Of a DNA stretch of 64,000 nucleotides, positions 33,278-43,345 are shown in pieces. The stretch lies in assembly GCA_046347945.1 (NCBI GenBank), contig JAXMFB010000003.1, positions 352,895 to 416,894 on the forward strand, written 5' to 3'. A program made the translations under genes and the position numbers. This DNA is from Zeimonas sp046347945 (GTDB lineage: Bacteria > Pseudomonadota > Gammaproteobacteria > Burkholderiales > Burkholderiaceae_E). Positions within the stretch are counted from its first letter, which is position 1. Every line of letters begins with the position of its first letter. Below the pieces are notes generated by a model. That model was not told the origin of the DNA and ran no database searches. It saw nothing but the letters and a program-made list of their open reading frames with translations.

Positions 33278-34501
33278 TCAGCCCGTGCCGCCGATCGCCG
33301 CGCTGACCGCCGCGACGCGCGCGGCGTGGATCGCCTCGCGCAGCCCGGTGGTCGAGCCGGCGCGTGCGGAGGCGATGGCGCCAGCGTCGACCGTTCGCAT
33401 CGCCTGCGCACCGGTGCGCAGGCGCTCGGCTTGCGGCCACGGCCGGTCGCCGAAGCCGAGCCGCCCGCGCCAGTCGGATTCGCAGGCGGCGATCAGCTCC
33501 TCGAGCCGCTGCGGCTTGCGCAGCACGTCGAGCCGCTCGAGCAGCCGGGTGAGCGTGCCGGCGCGAAGCTCGAGCGCGCGGTGCATCAGCTCGTGCTCGC
33601 GCGCGACGAGGCGCGCGAGGTCGCGGCAGTCCACCGGCGTGCGCAGCCGCTCGCACAGCGCGTCGATCGCCTGCGCCGAGTGCTCCTCGTGCCCGGCGTG
33701 GCGGGGCCACTCGCTGCGCGGCGTGAGTCCCTTGCCCACGTCGTGCAGCAGCGTCGCGAATCGCACCGCCAGCGGCGCGCCGATCGCGGCGGCATGGTCG
33801 ATCGACATCATGACGTGCACGCCGGTGTCGATCTCGGGGTGGTGCTCCGGCGGCTGCGGCACGCCCCAGAGCCGGTCGACCTCGGGGAGAATGCGCGCGA
33901 GCGCGCCGCAATCGCGCAGCACCGTGAACATCCGCGACGGATGCCGTTCCATCAGGCCGCGCGACAGCTCCTGCCAGACGCGTTCGGCCACCAGCGCGTC
34001 GACCTCGCCGTGCTCGACCATCCGGCGCATCAGCGCCATCGTCTCCGGCGCGACGACGAAGCGGTCGAAGCGCGCGGCGAACCGCGCCAGCCGCAGGATG
34101 CGCACCGGATCCTCGGCGAACGCCGCGCCCACGTGTCGCAGCACGCCGGCGCGCAGGTCGGCGAGCCCGCCGTGCGGATCGATCAGCGTGCCCTCGGCGT
34201 CGCGCGCCATCGCGTTGATCGTCAGGTCGCGCCGCAGCAGGTCGTCCTCGAGCGTCACGTCGGGCGCGTAGTGGACGGCGAAGCCGCGATAGCCGGGTGC
34301 GGTCTTGCGCTCGGTACGCGCGAGCGCGTACTCCTCGTGCGTCTGCGGATGGAGGAAGACCGGGAAGTCGCGCCCGACCGGCTGGAAGCCGCGTTCGATC
34401 AGCATCTCGGGCGTGGCGCCGACCACCACCCAGTCGTGGTCCTTGACGGGCAGGCCGAGCAGTTCGTCGCGTACCGCCCCGCCGACGCAGTAGATCTTCA
34501 T
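33278..34501 (-). CDS. cca: CCA-adding tRNA nucleotidyltransferase (multifunctional, HD-containing)
   Basis: 407-residue class II nucleotidyltransferase that builds or repairs the 3' CCA of tRNA. Motifs: YCVGGAVRDELLG (residues 4-16), the catalytic DHDW (Asp21, Asp23), RRDLTINAMA, and the C-terminal HD domain with LLHDVGKG, plus the HEEHSAQAID segment. The length and HD domain match the beta/gammaproteobacterial multifunctional form, which also has phosphatase and phosphodiesterase activity. Thirty-four bases downstream of the NDUFA9-like gene. Confidence 0.95.
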   Translation of the reverse strand: MKIYCVGGAVRDELLGLPVKDHDWVVVGATPEMLIERGFQPVGRDFPVFLHPQTHEEYALARTERKTAPGYRGFAVHYAPDVTLEDDLLRRDLTINAMARDAEGTLIDPHGGLADLRAGVLRHVGAAFAEDPVRILRLARFAARFDRFVVAPETMALMRRMVEHGEVDALVAERVWQELSRGLMERHPSRMFTVLRDCGALARILPEVDRLWGVPQPPEHHPEIDTGVHVMMSIDHAAAIGAPLAVRFATLLHDVGKGLTPRSEWPRHAGHEEHSAQAIDALCERLRTPVDCRDLARLVAREHELMHRALELRAGTLTRLLERLDVLRKPQRLEELIAACESDWRGRLGFGDRPWPQAERLRTGAQAMRTVDAGAIASARAGSTTGLREAIHAARVAAVSAAIGGTG

Positions 34502-34535
34502 CGAGCGGCGCGCAGCATCCGCATCGCCGCTGCGC

Positions 34536-35501
34536 TCAACGGCGCGCGCGGGCGCGCTCGCGGCCGAAGCGGGCCGGGCCGCGGCGCAGGTACGCGGGGG
34601 CGATCGCGGCGAGCGGCGTGGGTGTCAGGCCGAGCTCGGGCGCGATCGGGCCGCTCGCGACGTTGTCGATCGCCATCGAGTCGAAGTTGTCGCGCGACAT
34701 CAGCGTCGGGCCGGGTGCGAACTCGAGCAGCGTCGCCTGCAGGCGGCCGAGGCTGTCGGGCAACGCGACGATCGGGCGCTCGTGGCCGGCGTGGCGACCG
34801 GCCAGCGCGACCAGTTCGCGCAGCGTGAACACGTCGGGCCCCGCGAGCTCGTAGCAGCTGCCGTGAGTGGCCGGCGCGTCGAGCGCGTCGACGAAGGCCC
34901 GTGCGACGTCGCCGACGAACACCGGCTGGAAGCGCGCGCCGGCGCGGGCGAGCGCCATCACCGGCAGCCAGGCCTGCAGCTGCGCGAACAGGTTCAGGAA
35001 GCGGTCGCCCGGCCCGAACACGACCGAAGGCCGGAAGATCGTCCAGTCGAGCGCAGGCGCGTCGCGCACCGCCTGCTCGCCAGCGGCCTTCGAGCGCAGG
35101 TACATCGAGGGCGCCGATCGCTCGCTGCCGGCCTGCACGCCGAGCGCCGACATGTGGAGCAGCCGGCGAACGCCCGAGTCGGCGCACGCCGCCGCGATCC
35201 GCGCGGGCAGGCGCACGTGCGCCTGGTCGAAGTCGGGCCCCCACGGCGAGCCGCCGCGTCCGTGCAGGATGCCGACGAGGTTGATGACGGCATCGACGCT
35301 CGCCGTCAGCCGGCGCAACTGGGCATCGTCATGCACGTCGGCTTCGACCACCTCGACCGTCGGCAGCGGCAGCAGGTGGCGCGCCCGCTCGTAGCGTCGG
35401 GTCGGCACCAGCACGCGCCGGTTGCCCGCCGCGAGCCGTCCGGCGATCTGGCTTCCGATGAAGCCGGTGCCGCCGACGAGGAGCACGCGCGCGTGGGCCA
35501 T
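34536..35501 (-). CDS. NDUFA9-like NAD(P)-binding protein (atypical SDR)
   Basis: 321-residue extended SDR of the complex I NDUFA9-like group (SDR_a5). The nucleotide motif is VLLVGGTGFIGSQIA (residues 6-20), with INLVGILH and FRPSVVFGPGDRFLNLFAQ, the latter diagnostic of this family. There is no canonical YxxxK tyrosine in the usual place, but YLRSKAAGEQAV supplies a related motif. Bacterial homologues are frequently seen next to cca and slt in Burkholderiales; their role is not defined. Between slt and cca on the same strand, probably cotranscribed. Confidence 0.88.
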   Translation of the reverse strand: MAHARVLLVGGTGFIGSQIAGRLAAGNRRVLVPTRRYERARHLLPLPTVEVVEADVHDDAQLRRLTASVDAVINLVGILHGRGGSPWGPDFDQAHVRLPARIAAACADSGVRRLLHMSALGVQAGSERSAPSMYLRSKAAGEQAVRDAPALDWTIFRPSVVFGPGDRFLNLFAQLQAWLPVMALARAGARFQPVFVGDVARAFVDALDAPATHGSCYELAGPDVFTLRELVALAGRHAGHERPIVALPDSLGRLQATLLEFAPGPTLMSRDNFDSMAIDNVASGPIAPELGLTPTPLAAIAPAYLRRGPARFGRERARARR

Positions 35502-35513
35502 GGTGGCGCGCGC

Positions 35514-37475
35514 TCAGGGAAGGTCGGTGGGCGAGGCCGGCTGCGGCACGACGCTGCCGAGCCGCGCCTTCAACGATTGCGGTTCGCCCGAGAACAGCGC
35601 CGCGTAGAAGACGGCGTTCGACAGCACCTTCTTCACATAGTCGCGGGTCTCGTTGAACGGGATGATCTCGGCGAAGATCGCGCCCTCGACGGGCCGCGGC
35701 AGCGTCGAACGCCAGTTGCGCGGCCGCCCGGGGCCCGCGTTGTACGCGGCCGACGCGAGCACCGGCGAGCCCTCGAGGTCGTCGAGCACGCTGCGCAGGT
35801 AGTAGGTGCCGAAGCGCAGGTTGGTGGGCAGGTCGTGGAGCTGCTCGACGCGGAAGTCGCGCTCGCCGAGCTTGCGCGCGATCCAGCGGGCGGTAGACGG
35901 CATGATCTGCATCAGCCCCTGCGCGCCGGCCCACGAGCGGGCATCCATGACGAAGCGCGACTCCTGCCGGATCAGCCCGTAGACCCAGGCCGGGTCGAGG
36001 CCGCGCTCGGCCGCCACCGGCTTGAGCTCGTCGAGGAACGGCGACACGAAGCGAAGCCGGAAGTCGTGTTCGGTCTCGGTGCGATCGGCCGTGTTGACGC
36101 AGCGATCGAGCACCTGGCGCTGGCAGGCCCACTCGGCCGCCGCGAGCAGCTGCCGGTCGCTCATGCCGCGCAACTGGAAATTCCACTCGCGGTTGCCCTC
36201 GAGCCTCAGGCCCAGTTCGTAGAACTTCAGGGCCCGCGCGAAGCCCGGATTGCGCGCCGGCTCGGTGAGCTCGGCCTCGGTGGGGTCGACGGCGCGCGGC
36301 GGCGGCGCGGTGAGCTTGCCGAGCTCTTCGGCGGCGAGCTGCCCGTAGAAGCTGAATTGGCCGGCCACGGTGTGCAGCAGCGCGTCGGCGCCGGCCGACT
36401 CGCCGGTCTCGCGCATCGCGCGTGCCATCCAGTAGATCCAGGTCGGATCGCGCCGGCCCGCCTCGGACATGCGGCCGACGACCGCGCGCAGGGTCGGCCA
36501 GTCCTGGGCGCGCAGCGCCGCGCGCGCGAGCCAGACCCAGGTCTCGTCGGTGGCGGGTGCCTTCAGCGCCAGCTTCGTCCAGTCGAGCGACTCGGGCGCG
36601 AGGCGGCGCATGCCGGCCGCTGCCACCTGCGACCACGCGAAGTCGAGGTCTTCGCCGCGCAGCGCCGCCGCGCCGGCCTGCAGCCGCTCGGCTGCTGCTG
36701 CCGGATCGTGGCGGGCCAGGCGGCCGATCGCGATCAGCGAGATCTCGCTGCCGCTGGCCTGGCCGACCGTGCGCGACGGCCTGGACAGCGCCGACTCGAC
36801 CGACGCGTGATCGAGGGCGAGCAGATCGGCCGTGCGCCGGATCGCGTCGGGCGAGTTGGTCTCGATCGCCACGCGCAGCCGCGCGCGCAGGTCGGCGCGC
36901 TGCATTGCACCCGAGCGCACCATCGCGTCGAGCAGGGCGCCGCAGCCGTCGCCGAACCTGCGTACCGAGAACAACAGCTCGCGCGCCGCGGCCGGAGCCG
37001 GCTCGCCGCGCTGCAGCCGGCCGAGCGACGCGTAGCAGTGCACCTCGTCGTCGTCGCGCAGCACCCACCTGGCATACTCGCTGTCGAAGGTGGTCCAGAC
37101 GCCGCGCCGGCCGAGGTTGAGCAGCCAGTCGCGACGCATCAGGTCGGCGACGAGCGTGCCGGGGTGGCCGTCGATGAAGGCGCGGATCTCCGCGTCGGCG
37201 GCCCGCGAGTCGGCATCGGGCTGGGGCGGCTGCAGCCGCAGGCGCAGTCGCCAGAAGTCGAGGTACTCGGACAGCGGATGCTCGCGCGCCTGCGCGGCGG
37301 CAGCCTCGAAGCGTGGGAGGTCGTTGCGGGCGAAGGCCTCGCGTGCCGCCACGAGCGCCTCGTCGGGAGTCATCGCCGCGGCGCGCGCCGCAGGGCGCTT
37401 GCCGGCCTGCACCGGCGCCAGGGTGCACACGCCGATCAGCCCTACAATCGCGGCAAGGGCGATACGGTGTTTCAT
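35514..37475 (-). CDS. slt: soluble lytic murein transglycosylase
   Basis: 653-residue periplasmic enzyme that cleaves the MurNAc-GlcNAc bond with anhydro-ring formation. A signal peptide covers about residues 1-25 (cleavage near VQAG). A long superhelical alpha-domain follows, then the lysozyme-like domain with the catalytic glutamate in RQESRF, AQGLMQIMPSTA and ASAAYNAGPGR. I chose ATG 37475; the frame extends upstream but without signal-peptide logic. Divergent from the 5-FCL gene with only 41 bases between starts. Confidence 0.94.
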   Translation of the reverse strand: MKHRIALAAIVGLIGVCTLAPVQAGKRPAARAAAMTPDEALVAAREAFARNDLPRFEAAAAQAREHPLSEYLDFWRLRLRLQPPQPDADSRAADAEIRAFIDGHPGTLVADLMRRDWLLNLGRRGVWTTFDSEYARWVLRDDDEVHCYASLGRLQRGEPAPAAARELLFSVRRFGDGCGALLDAMVRSGAMQRADLRARLRVAIETNSPDAIRRTADLLALDHASVESALSRPSRTVGQASGSEISLIAIGRLARHDPAAAAERLQAGAAALRGEDLDFAWSQVAAAGMRRLAPESLDWTKLALKAPATDETWVWLARAALRAQDWPTLRAVVGRMSEAGRRDPTWIYWMARAMRETGESAGADALLHTVAGQFSFYGQLAAEELGKLTAPPPRAVDPTEAELTEPARNPGFARALKFYELGLRLEGNREWNFQLRGMSDRQLLAAAEWACQRQVLDRCVNTADRTETEHDFRLRFVSPFLDELKPVAAERGLDPAWVYGLIRQESRFVMDARSWAGAQGLMQIMPSTARWIARKLGERDFRVEQLHDLPTNLRFGTYYLRSVLDDLEGSPVLASAAYNAGPGRPRNWRSTLPRPVEGAIFAEIIPFNETRDYVKKVLSNAVFYAALFSGEPQSLKARLGSVVPQPASPTDLP

Positions 37476-37516
37476 CGCCGAGAACTCACAACAGGCACCA
37501 TCGCAGCAATCGCTGC

Positions 37517-38131
37517 ATGAACGACACGACTCGAGACTCGAGACCGAGGATACCACGCACCATCGGCGGCGATGACGAGCGTCGCCACGCGCGCAACACG
37601 CTGATCGCGTGGCGGCGCTCGATGGACGCGCAGTCCCGCCGTGCGGCCGATGCCGCGATCGCGGCGCGCCTCGAAGCCTGGCTGGCCGTGCGCCCGGTCG
37701 CCGAGCGCGCGGTGCTCGGCGTGTACTGGCCGGTGCGTGGCGAGCCCGACTTGCGCGAAGCCATGGCGGGCTGGCACCGCGCCGGGCGCGCGGTCGCGCT
37801 GCCGCGCGTCCCGCGGGGCGGCGGCGCGCTGGAATTCGGGCGCTGGACGCCGGCAGCGGCGATGCGCATCGCCGAGTTCGGCATCGCGCTGCCCGAGCCG
37901 TTCGACGTGCTCCCGCCGACGCTGCTGGTCGTGCCGTGCGTGGGCTTCGACGTCCGGGGCTACCGGCTCGGTTACGGTGGCGGGTACTACGACCGGACGC
38001 TGGGCGCGCGTGCGCTGCCCGCGATCGGCGTCGCCTACGATGCCTGCGAACTCGATCGCTTCGTGCCGGGCGACCACGACCACCCGATGACGGCCATCGT
38101 CACCGAGCGCCGCACGATCACGCCGGCGTGA
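37517..38131 (+). CDS. 5-formyltetrahydrofolate cyclo-ligase
   Basis: 204-residue enzyme (5-FCL, YgfA family) converting 5-formyl-THF to 5,10-methenyl-THF with ATP. Seen are the N-terminal RRSMDAQSRRAADAAI, GVYWPVRGEPDL and the C-terminal GYRLGYGGGYYDRTL signature, followed by TERR near the end. The first 25 residues, rich in arginine and aspartate, look like a variable extension; the start could be internal. Divergently arranged with slt. Confidence 0.92.
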   Translation: MNDTTRDSRPRIPRTIGGDDERRHARNTLIAWRRSMDAQSRRAADAAIAARLEAWLAVRPVAERAVLGVYWPVRGEPDLREAMAGWHRAGRAVALPRVPRGGGALEFGRWTPAAAMRIAEFGIALPEPFDVLPPTLLVVPCVGFDVRGYRLGYGGGYYDRTLGARALPAIGVAYDACELDRFVPGDHDHPMTAIVTERRTITPA

Positions 38132-38164
38132 AGGGCGCGAAGGCCGCGGCTGCGCGCGCCGCGT

Positions 38165-39760
38165 TCAGCGCGCCGTCTCGTCGGCGCAGGCGAACCGGGC
38201 AGCGAGGTGCTCGCCGGGCCGCAGCCCGTAGGCACCGTCCGCGAGCCCGCGCACGATGCGGACCGGGCCGCGTTCGTGGTCCTTCGATCGGGCCAGCAGG
38301 TCGCGCTCGAAGGGCGCCGCGGTCGGCGACTTGTCCGCGCCGGTGAGCACCATCACGCGGGGCTCGAGTCGACGCACGCGATGGTGGGCCAGGACGACCG
38401 CCACTTCGCCCGTCGACAGCTCGACCAGGCTGCCGACCGGAAACAGGCCGATCGCCTGCACGAACTGCTCGACCAGCGGTTCGTCGAACGACGTGCCGGC
38501 CCACTCGTAGAGGTTCATCAGCGCGTCCTGCGGCGCCGACGCGTTGGCGTAGGCACGCACCGCGATCAGCGCGGCGAAGCTGTCGGCGATCGCGGCCATG
38601 CGACCGAAGACGCCGATCTCCTCGCCCCGGAGCCCCTTCGGGTAGCCCGTGCCGTCGAGTCGCTCGTGGTGCTGCGCGATGCCCTCCTCGATCGGCTGCG
38701 CGAGCCGCATGTCGCGACGAAGCGCCTCGAGGCCCAGGCGCACGTGCTCCTTGACCACGTTGTGCTCCGACGGCGTCAGCATGCCGGGCTTCTCGAGCAG
38801 CGCCTGCGGCAGCAGCGCCTTGCCGATGTCGGCGAGCATGCCGATCGCGCCGAGGTGGGCGAGCTCGCGGCGCGGCAGCCCCAGGTGCCGGCCGAGCGCG
38901 ACGAGGTACATCGCCACCCTCAGGCCGTGCGCGCTCGCGTCGCGCTCGTCGTCGTCGAGCCGCGCCACCCACGGCAGTGCGTCGGGATTGTCGATCATGC
39001 TGTCGACCATCTCGTCGACGGCGCGCCCGAACTCGTGCAGGTCCGGCGCGCGGCGCTCGCGCACGCACGCGGTCATCGCGCGAAGCTGCCGGGACGCGTT
39101 CGCGAAGGCCTCGCGGGCACGCGGAAGCTCGTCCTCGATCGACGCGCGGTCGGCGTAGCGGCGCAGCCGCGCTTCGGGCGGCAACTGCCCGCGGATCGCG
39201 TCGCGTGCCTGCGCCTGCGACGCGCGCACCTCGTCGGAGTCGGGATCCTGGCCGAGCAGCCCGCGCAGCCATCCGAAGGTGCGGTCCACCAGCGACGAGC
39301 GCGCGGCGGCGGCATCGCTCGCCACCGCGGTGGCCTTGATGAAGCGCCTGAAGCGCTCGCGCGTCTGGTTGCTGATCTTGACGTCGGAGCGGATGCGCAC
39401 CGGCCGGGCGGCGCGTTCCTGTCGCAGGCTGCGGTCGTCGAGCACGGTATCGAAGCGCAGCGGCCCGCTCGGCCCGGCTTCGGACGGTCGCTCGAACGGA
39501 TCGTCGGTCAGCTCGGCCCTGCGGATCGCATCCGCGAGGCCCGCGTCGGACCGTTCGGGGTCGACGTACACGTAGCGGCAGTAGCGGCGCAGCGTCTCCA
39601 GTTCGATCTGGCTGTCGACGCGGAATCCCTGCAGCAGGAACGGCGTATCGAACCAGGGACGGTCGAGTTCGGCCACGTACATGCCGCACTGCAGGCTGTC
39701 TGCGGGTATCTGGTAGCGCGTGACCGGGACTGTGCCGGGGACCTGCGGGGTGGCTGGCAT
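38165..39760 (-). CDS. DUF3391/HD-GYP domain protein with degenerate HD dyad (1)
   Basis: 531-residue protein with an N-terminal DUF3391 domain (about residues 15-70; QCGMYVAELDRPWFDTPF), a variable middle and an HD-GYP domain. HD-GYP enzymes hydrolyse cyclic di-GMP. The GYP signature is intact in HHERLDGTGYPKGLRGEEI, and KEHVRLG keeps the next histidine, but the HD dyad itself reads MLADIGK where active enzymes have LHDIGK, so the metal-binding histidine is replaced by alanine. It may therefore bind rather than cleave the nucleotide. ATG 39760 is chosen. A paralogue with the same substitution lies at 43326-44984. Convergent with 5-FCL. Confidence 0.86.
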   Translation of the reverse strand: MPATPQVPGTVPVTRYQIPADSLQCGMYVAELDRPWFDTPFLLQGFRVDSQIELETLRRYCRYVYVDPERSDAGLADAIRRAELTDDPFERPSEAGPSGPLRFDTVLDDRSLRQERAARPVRIRSDVKISNQTRERFRRFIKATAVASDAAAARSSLVDRTFGWLRGLLGQDPDSDEVRASQAQARDAIRGQLPPEARLRRYADRASIEDELPRAREAFANASRQLRAMTACVRERRAPDLHEFGRAVDEMVDSMIDNPDALPWVARLDDDERDASAHGLRVAMYLVALGRHLGLPRRELAHLGAIGMLADIGKALLPQALLEKPGMLTPSEHNVVKEHVRLGLEALRRDMRLAQPIEEGIAQHHERLDGTGYPKGLRGEEIGVFGRMAAIADSFAALIAVRAYANASAPQDALMNLYEWAGTSFDEPLVEQFVQAIGLFPVGSLVELSTGEVAVVLAHHRVRRLEPRVMVLTGADKSPTAAPFERDLLARSKDHERGPVRIVRGLADGAYGLRPGEHLAARFACADETAR

Positions 39761-39999
39761 TTCGGTGTACGGCGAAGGCGCCTTCGGGCGCCGCGGTCGG
39801 GTTCTGGGTTCCGGTTCATGGTAGCCACGGTCGGGGAGGCCGACCAACGCTGCCCGGGCGCGGTTCGGGGCCGTGGCAACAGGAGCCGACGAGCGGACGC
39901 CGCATCGCCATCGGCGGCTCGCAGCCAGTCGGCGAGCGCTCGCTGCCGAGGCGTCCGGCTCCGCCCGATAGGCCGCCGCGGCGTGCCGGCCGCGCGACG
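39761..39999. other. 239-base intergenic region, no gene seen
   Basis: Lies between metF (3' end) and the first HD-GYP gene (5' end), both minus strand. It contains a short inverted repeat GAAGGCGCCTTC near 39775 but no T-run, and the open frames here are fragments in GC-rich DNA with no recognisable protein features. It probably holds the promoter of the HD-GYP gene; no confident -35/-10 pair was found. Confidence 0.4.
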
Positions 40000-40848
40000 T
40001 CAGCGGCCGGGCAGTCCGACCGCTCCGAGGATCCGGGCGGCGATCGCGCTCTGGTTCAGCGTGTAGAAGTGCAGGCCCGGCGCCCCTTCGTCGAGCAGGC
40101 GCCGGCACATCGCGGCCACCACGTCGGCGCCGAAGTCGCGGATGGCTTCGACGTCGTCGCCGAAGCTCGCGAGCTTCAGCCGCATCCAGCGGGGGATTTC
40201 GGCGCCGCAGGCATCGGAGAAGCGCGCGAGCTGCGTGAAGTTGCCGATCGGCATGATGCCGGGAACGATCGGCACCTCGATCCCGAGCCTGCGCGCGTCG
40301 TCGCGAAAGCGCAGGTACGCGTCGGCGTTGAAGAAGTACTGCGTGATCGCCGAGTCGGCGCCGGCGCGCACCTTCGTCGCGAAAGCCTCGAGGTCGTCGC
40401 GCGGGCTGCGCGCCTGCGGGTGCATCTCGGGATAGGCGGCGACCTCGATGCGGTACCAATCGCCGGTCTCGGCGCGCACGAAGGCGACCAGGTCGCTCGC
40501 GTGGCGGAAGTCGCCCGCCTCGCGCATTCCCGAGGGCAGGTCGCCACGCAACGCGACCAGCCGCCGGATGCCATGCGAGCGGTACAGCGCGAGCAGTTCG
40601 CGCACCGACTCGCGCGTGGCGCCGACGCACGACAGGTGCGGTGCGACCATGTGCCCCTCGGCCGCGATCTCGAGCACGGCGGCCAGCGTCTTCTCGCGCG
40701 TGGCGCCGCCCGCGCCGTAGGTGACGCTGAAGAATTCGGGGTCGAATCCCGCGAGACGGGCGCGCACCTCGCGCAGCCTCGACGTGCCTTCTGGCGTGTT
40801 GGGCGGAAAGAACTCGAAGCTCAGCGTGGGGCCGGAAACGTTTGTCAT
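40000..40848 (-). CDS. metF: 5,10-methylenetetrahydrofolate reductase
   Basis: 282-residue flavoenzyme giving 5-methyl-THF for methionine synthesis. Typical blocks: LSFEFFPPNTPEG (residues 9-21), FFSVTYGAGGATREKT, HLSCVGATRE, LVALRGDLP and AITQYFFNADAYLRF. ATG 40848 overlaps the tlyA stop (ATGA), so the genes are cotranscribed behind ahcY and share its SAH-riboswitch control. This unit regenerates methionine and removes SAH, completing the methyl cycle. Confidence 0.96.
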   Translation of the reverse strand: MTNVSGPTLSFEFFPPNTPEGTSRLREVRARLAGFDPEFFSVTYGAGGATREKTLAAVLEIAAEGHMVAPHLSCVGATRESVRELLALYRSHGIRRLVALRGDLPSGMREAGDFRHASDLVAFVRAETGDWYRIEVAAYPEMHPQARSPRDDLEAFATKVRAGADSAITQYFFNADAYLRFRDDARRLGIEVPIVPGIMPIGNFTQLARFSDACGAEIPRWMRLKLASFGDDVEAIRDFGADVVAAMCRRLLDEGAPGLHFYTLNQSAIAARILGAVGLPGR

Positions 40849-41597
40849 GTGCTTGCGCTCAGGAAGAACTCGCGGTTGCCGTCGGCGCCGCGGATCGGGC
40901 TGTCGAACCACTCGTCGACGGTCCAGCCGGCCTCGGCCGCAGCGTCGCAGATCCTGCGGCGCACGAGCTCGTACAGCGCCGGGTCGCGCACGACGCCGTG
41001 CCGGTCGACGCCGCCCGGGCCGACCTCGAACTGCGGCTTGACCAGCGCGAGCAGTCGGCCGCCGGGCCTGGCCAGCGCGAAGGCGGGCGCCAGCGCGTGG
41101 GCCAGCGAGATGAAGCTCAGGTCGGCGACCACCAGGTCGAAGCCGGCGGGCGGAAACGCCGCGCCGAGCAGCGCCGGCGCGAGTGTTCGAACGTTGACGC
41201 CTTCGAAGGCCTGCACGCGCGGATCGTCGCGCAGCCGCTCGCGCAGCTGCCCGTGGCCGACGTCGATGCCGACCACCCGCGACGCGCCGGCCTGCAGCAG
41301 GCAATCGGTGAAGCCGCCGGTGCTCTGGCCGAGGTCGAGGCAGGCCAGGCCGCGCGCGTCGATGCGCGCGCGCTCGAGCGCCCCGGCGAGCTTCAAGCCG
41401 CCGCGCGACGCATAGCGCAGCATTGCAGCTTCCTGCACGGCGAGCGGCGTGTCGTCGGCGAGATCGGTCGACGCCTTGCGCACGATCTCGTCGCGCGCGC
41501 CGATGCGCGCGCTGACCGCGCCGGCCTCGATCAACTCGCGCGCACGCGCCCGCGAGCCGGCGAGCCCGCGCGCGACGAGGAGCTGGTCGGCACGCAT
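40845..41597 (-). CDS. tlyA: TlyA family rRNA (cytidine-2'-O)-methyltransferase
   Basis: 250-residue protein with an N-terminal S4 RNA-binding domain (residues 1-60; MRADQLLVARGLAGSRARA) and an FtsJ-like SAM methyltransferase domain (LDLGQSTGGFTDCLLQAGA, about residues 90-108; VADLSFISL; LVKPQFEVG). TlyA methylates 16S and/or 23S rRNA; many homologues have also been called haemolysins. Placed between ahcY and metF with an ATGA overlap to metF and a 67-base gap to ahcY. Being a SAM user in a SAH-recycling operon is sensible. Confidence 0.9.
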   Translation of the reverse strand: MRADQLLVARGLAGSRARARELIEAGAVSARIGARDEIVRKASTDLADDTPLAVQEAAMLRYASRGGLKLAGALERARIDARGLACLDLGQSTGGFTDCLLQAGASRVVGIDVGHGQLRERLRDDPRVQAFEGVNVRTLAPALLGAAFPPAGFDLVVADLSFISLAHALAPAFALARPGGRLLALVKPQFEVGPGGVDRHGVVRDPALYELVRRRICDAAAEAGWTVDEWFDSPIRGADGNREFFLSAST

Positions 41598-41664
41598 CGT
41601 CCGGACCGTGGTCGCGCGTCGCCGGCTCGCGCGTGCGTGCGCTGCCGGCGACGCGCGCGCCGGC

Positions 41665-43086
<1,422 letters not shown>

Positions 43087-43176
43087 GGTCACTCCATCAA
43101 GGGGCGACCCGTCGCCGGAGCCGGCGGGCGCCGGGGTTCCGGTGCGCTCGTCGGCCGTGCGGGGGTCACGGATCAA

Positions 43177-43254
43177 CGAGCGCCGTTGCAACAGGGAGAG
43201 TCCCGAGCCTGGCGGCTCCGGCGAGGCCGGAACCCGTTGCAGCGCTCCTCGGGA
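43177..43254 (-). ncRNA. SAH riboswitch (ahcY leader)
   Basis: The minus-strand leader of ahcY matches the S-adenosylhomocysteine riboswitch. P1 is CCCGAG (43253-43248) pairing with CTCGGG (43207-43202). The conserved GAGCGCTGCAACGG follows P1, and the loop GAGCGC (43247-43242) can pair with GCGCTC (43183-43178) to form the pseudoknot. GCCAGGCTCGGG and TGCAACGGCGCTC are also class-typical. Binding SAH should switch on ahcY and the cotranscribed tlyA-metF. It begins about 7 bases after the -10, as expected for a transcription start. Confidence 0.88.
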
Positions 43255-43262
43255 TCGGCCGG

Positions 43263-43291
43263 ATTATAGCGGGGGCTGCGCCCCGGCGAGC
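43263..43291 (-). promoter_or_regulatory. ahcY promoter
   Basis: A perfect TATAAT (43268-43263 on the minus strand) lies immediately before the riboswitch. The -35 position (43291-43286) reads GCTCGC and does not match the consensus, so an activator or an extended -10 may be needed. A block of 11-base direct repeats begins at the -35 position and runs upstream. Confidence 0.65.
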
Positions 43292-43345
43292 ATCGGGCGG
43301 GTATCGGGTGGGTAACAGGTGCGTATCAGGTGGGCATCGAGTAGT
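43291..43345. repeat. five imperfect 11-base direct repeats upstream of the ahcY promoter
   Basis: Consecutive units CATCGGGCGGG, TATCGGGTGGG, TAACAGGTGCG, TATCAGGTGGG and CATCGAGTAGT fill 43291-43345. The last two units contain the final codons and stop of the second HD-GYP gene. The 11-base period is close to one helical turn, as in iterons for a DNA-binding protein or simply a slippage-prone repeat. Confidence 0.6.

Noticed and set aside
30804..33911. 1035-codon minus-strand open frame opposite the MidA-like and di-heme genes
   Set aside because: Antisense shadow of GC-rich genes with recognisable plus-strand products.
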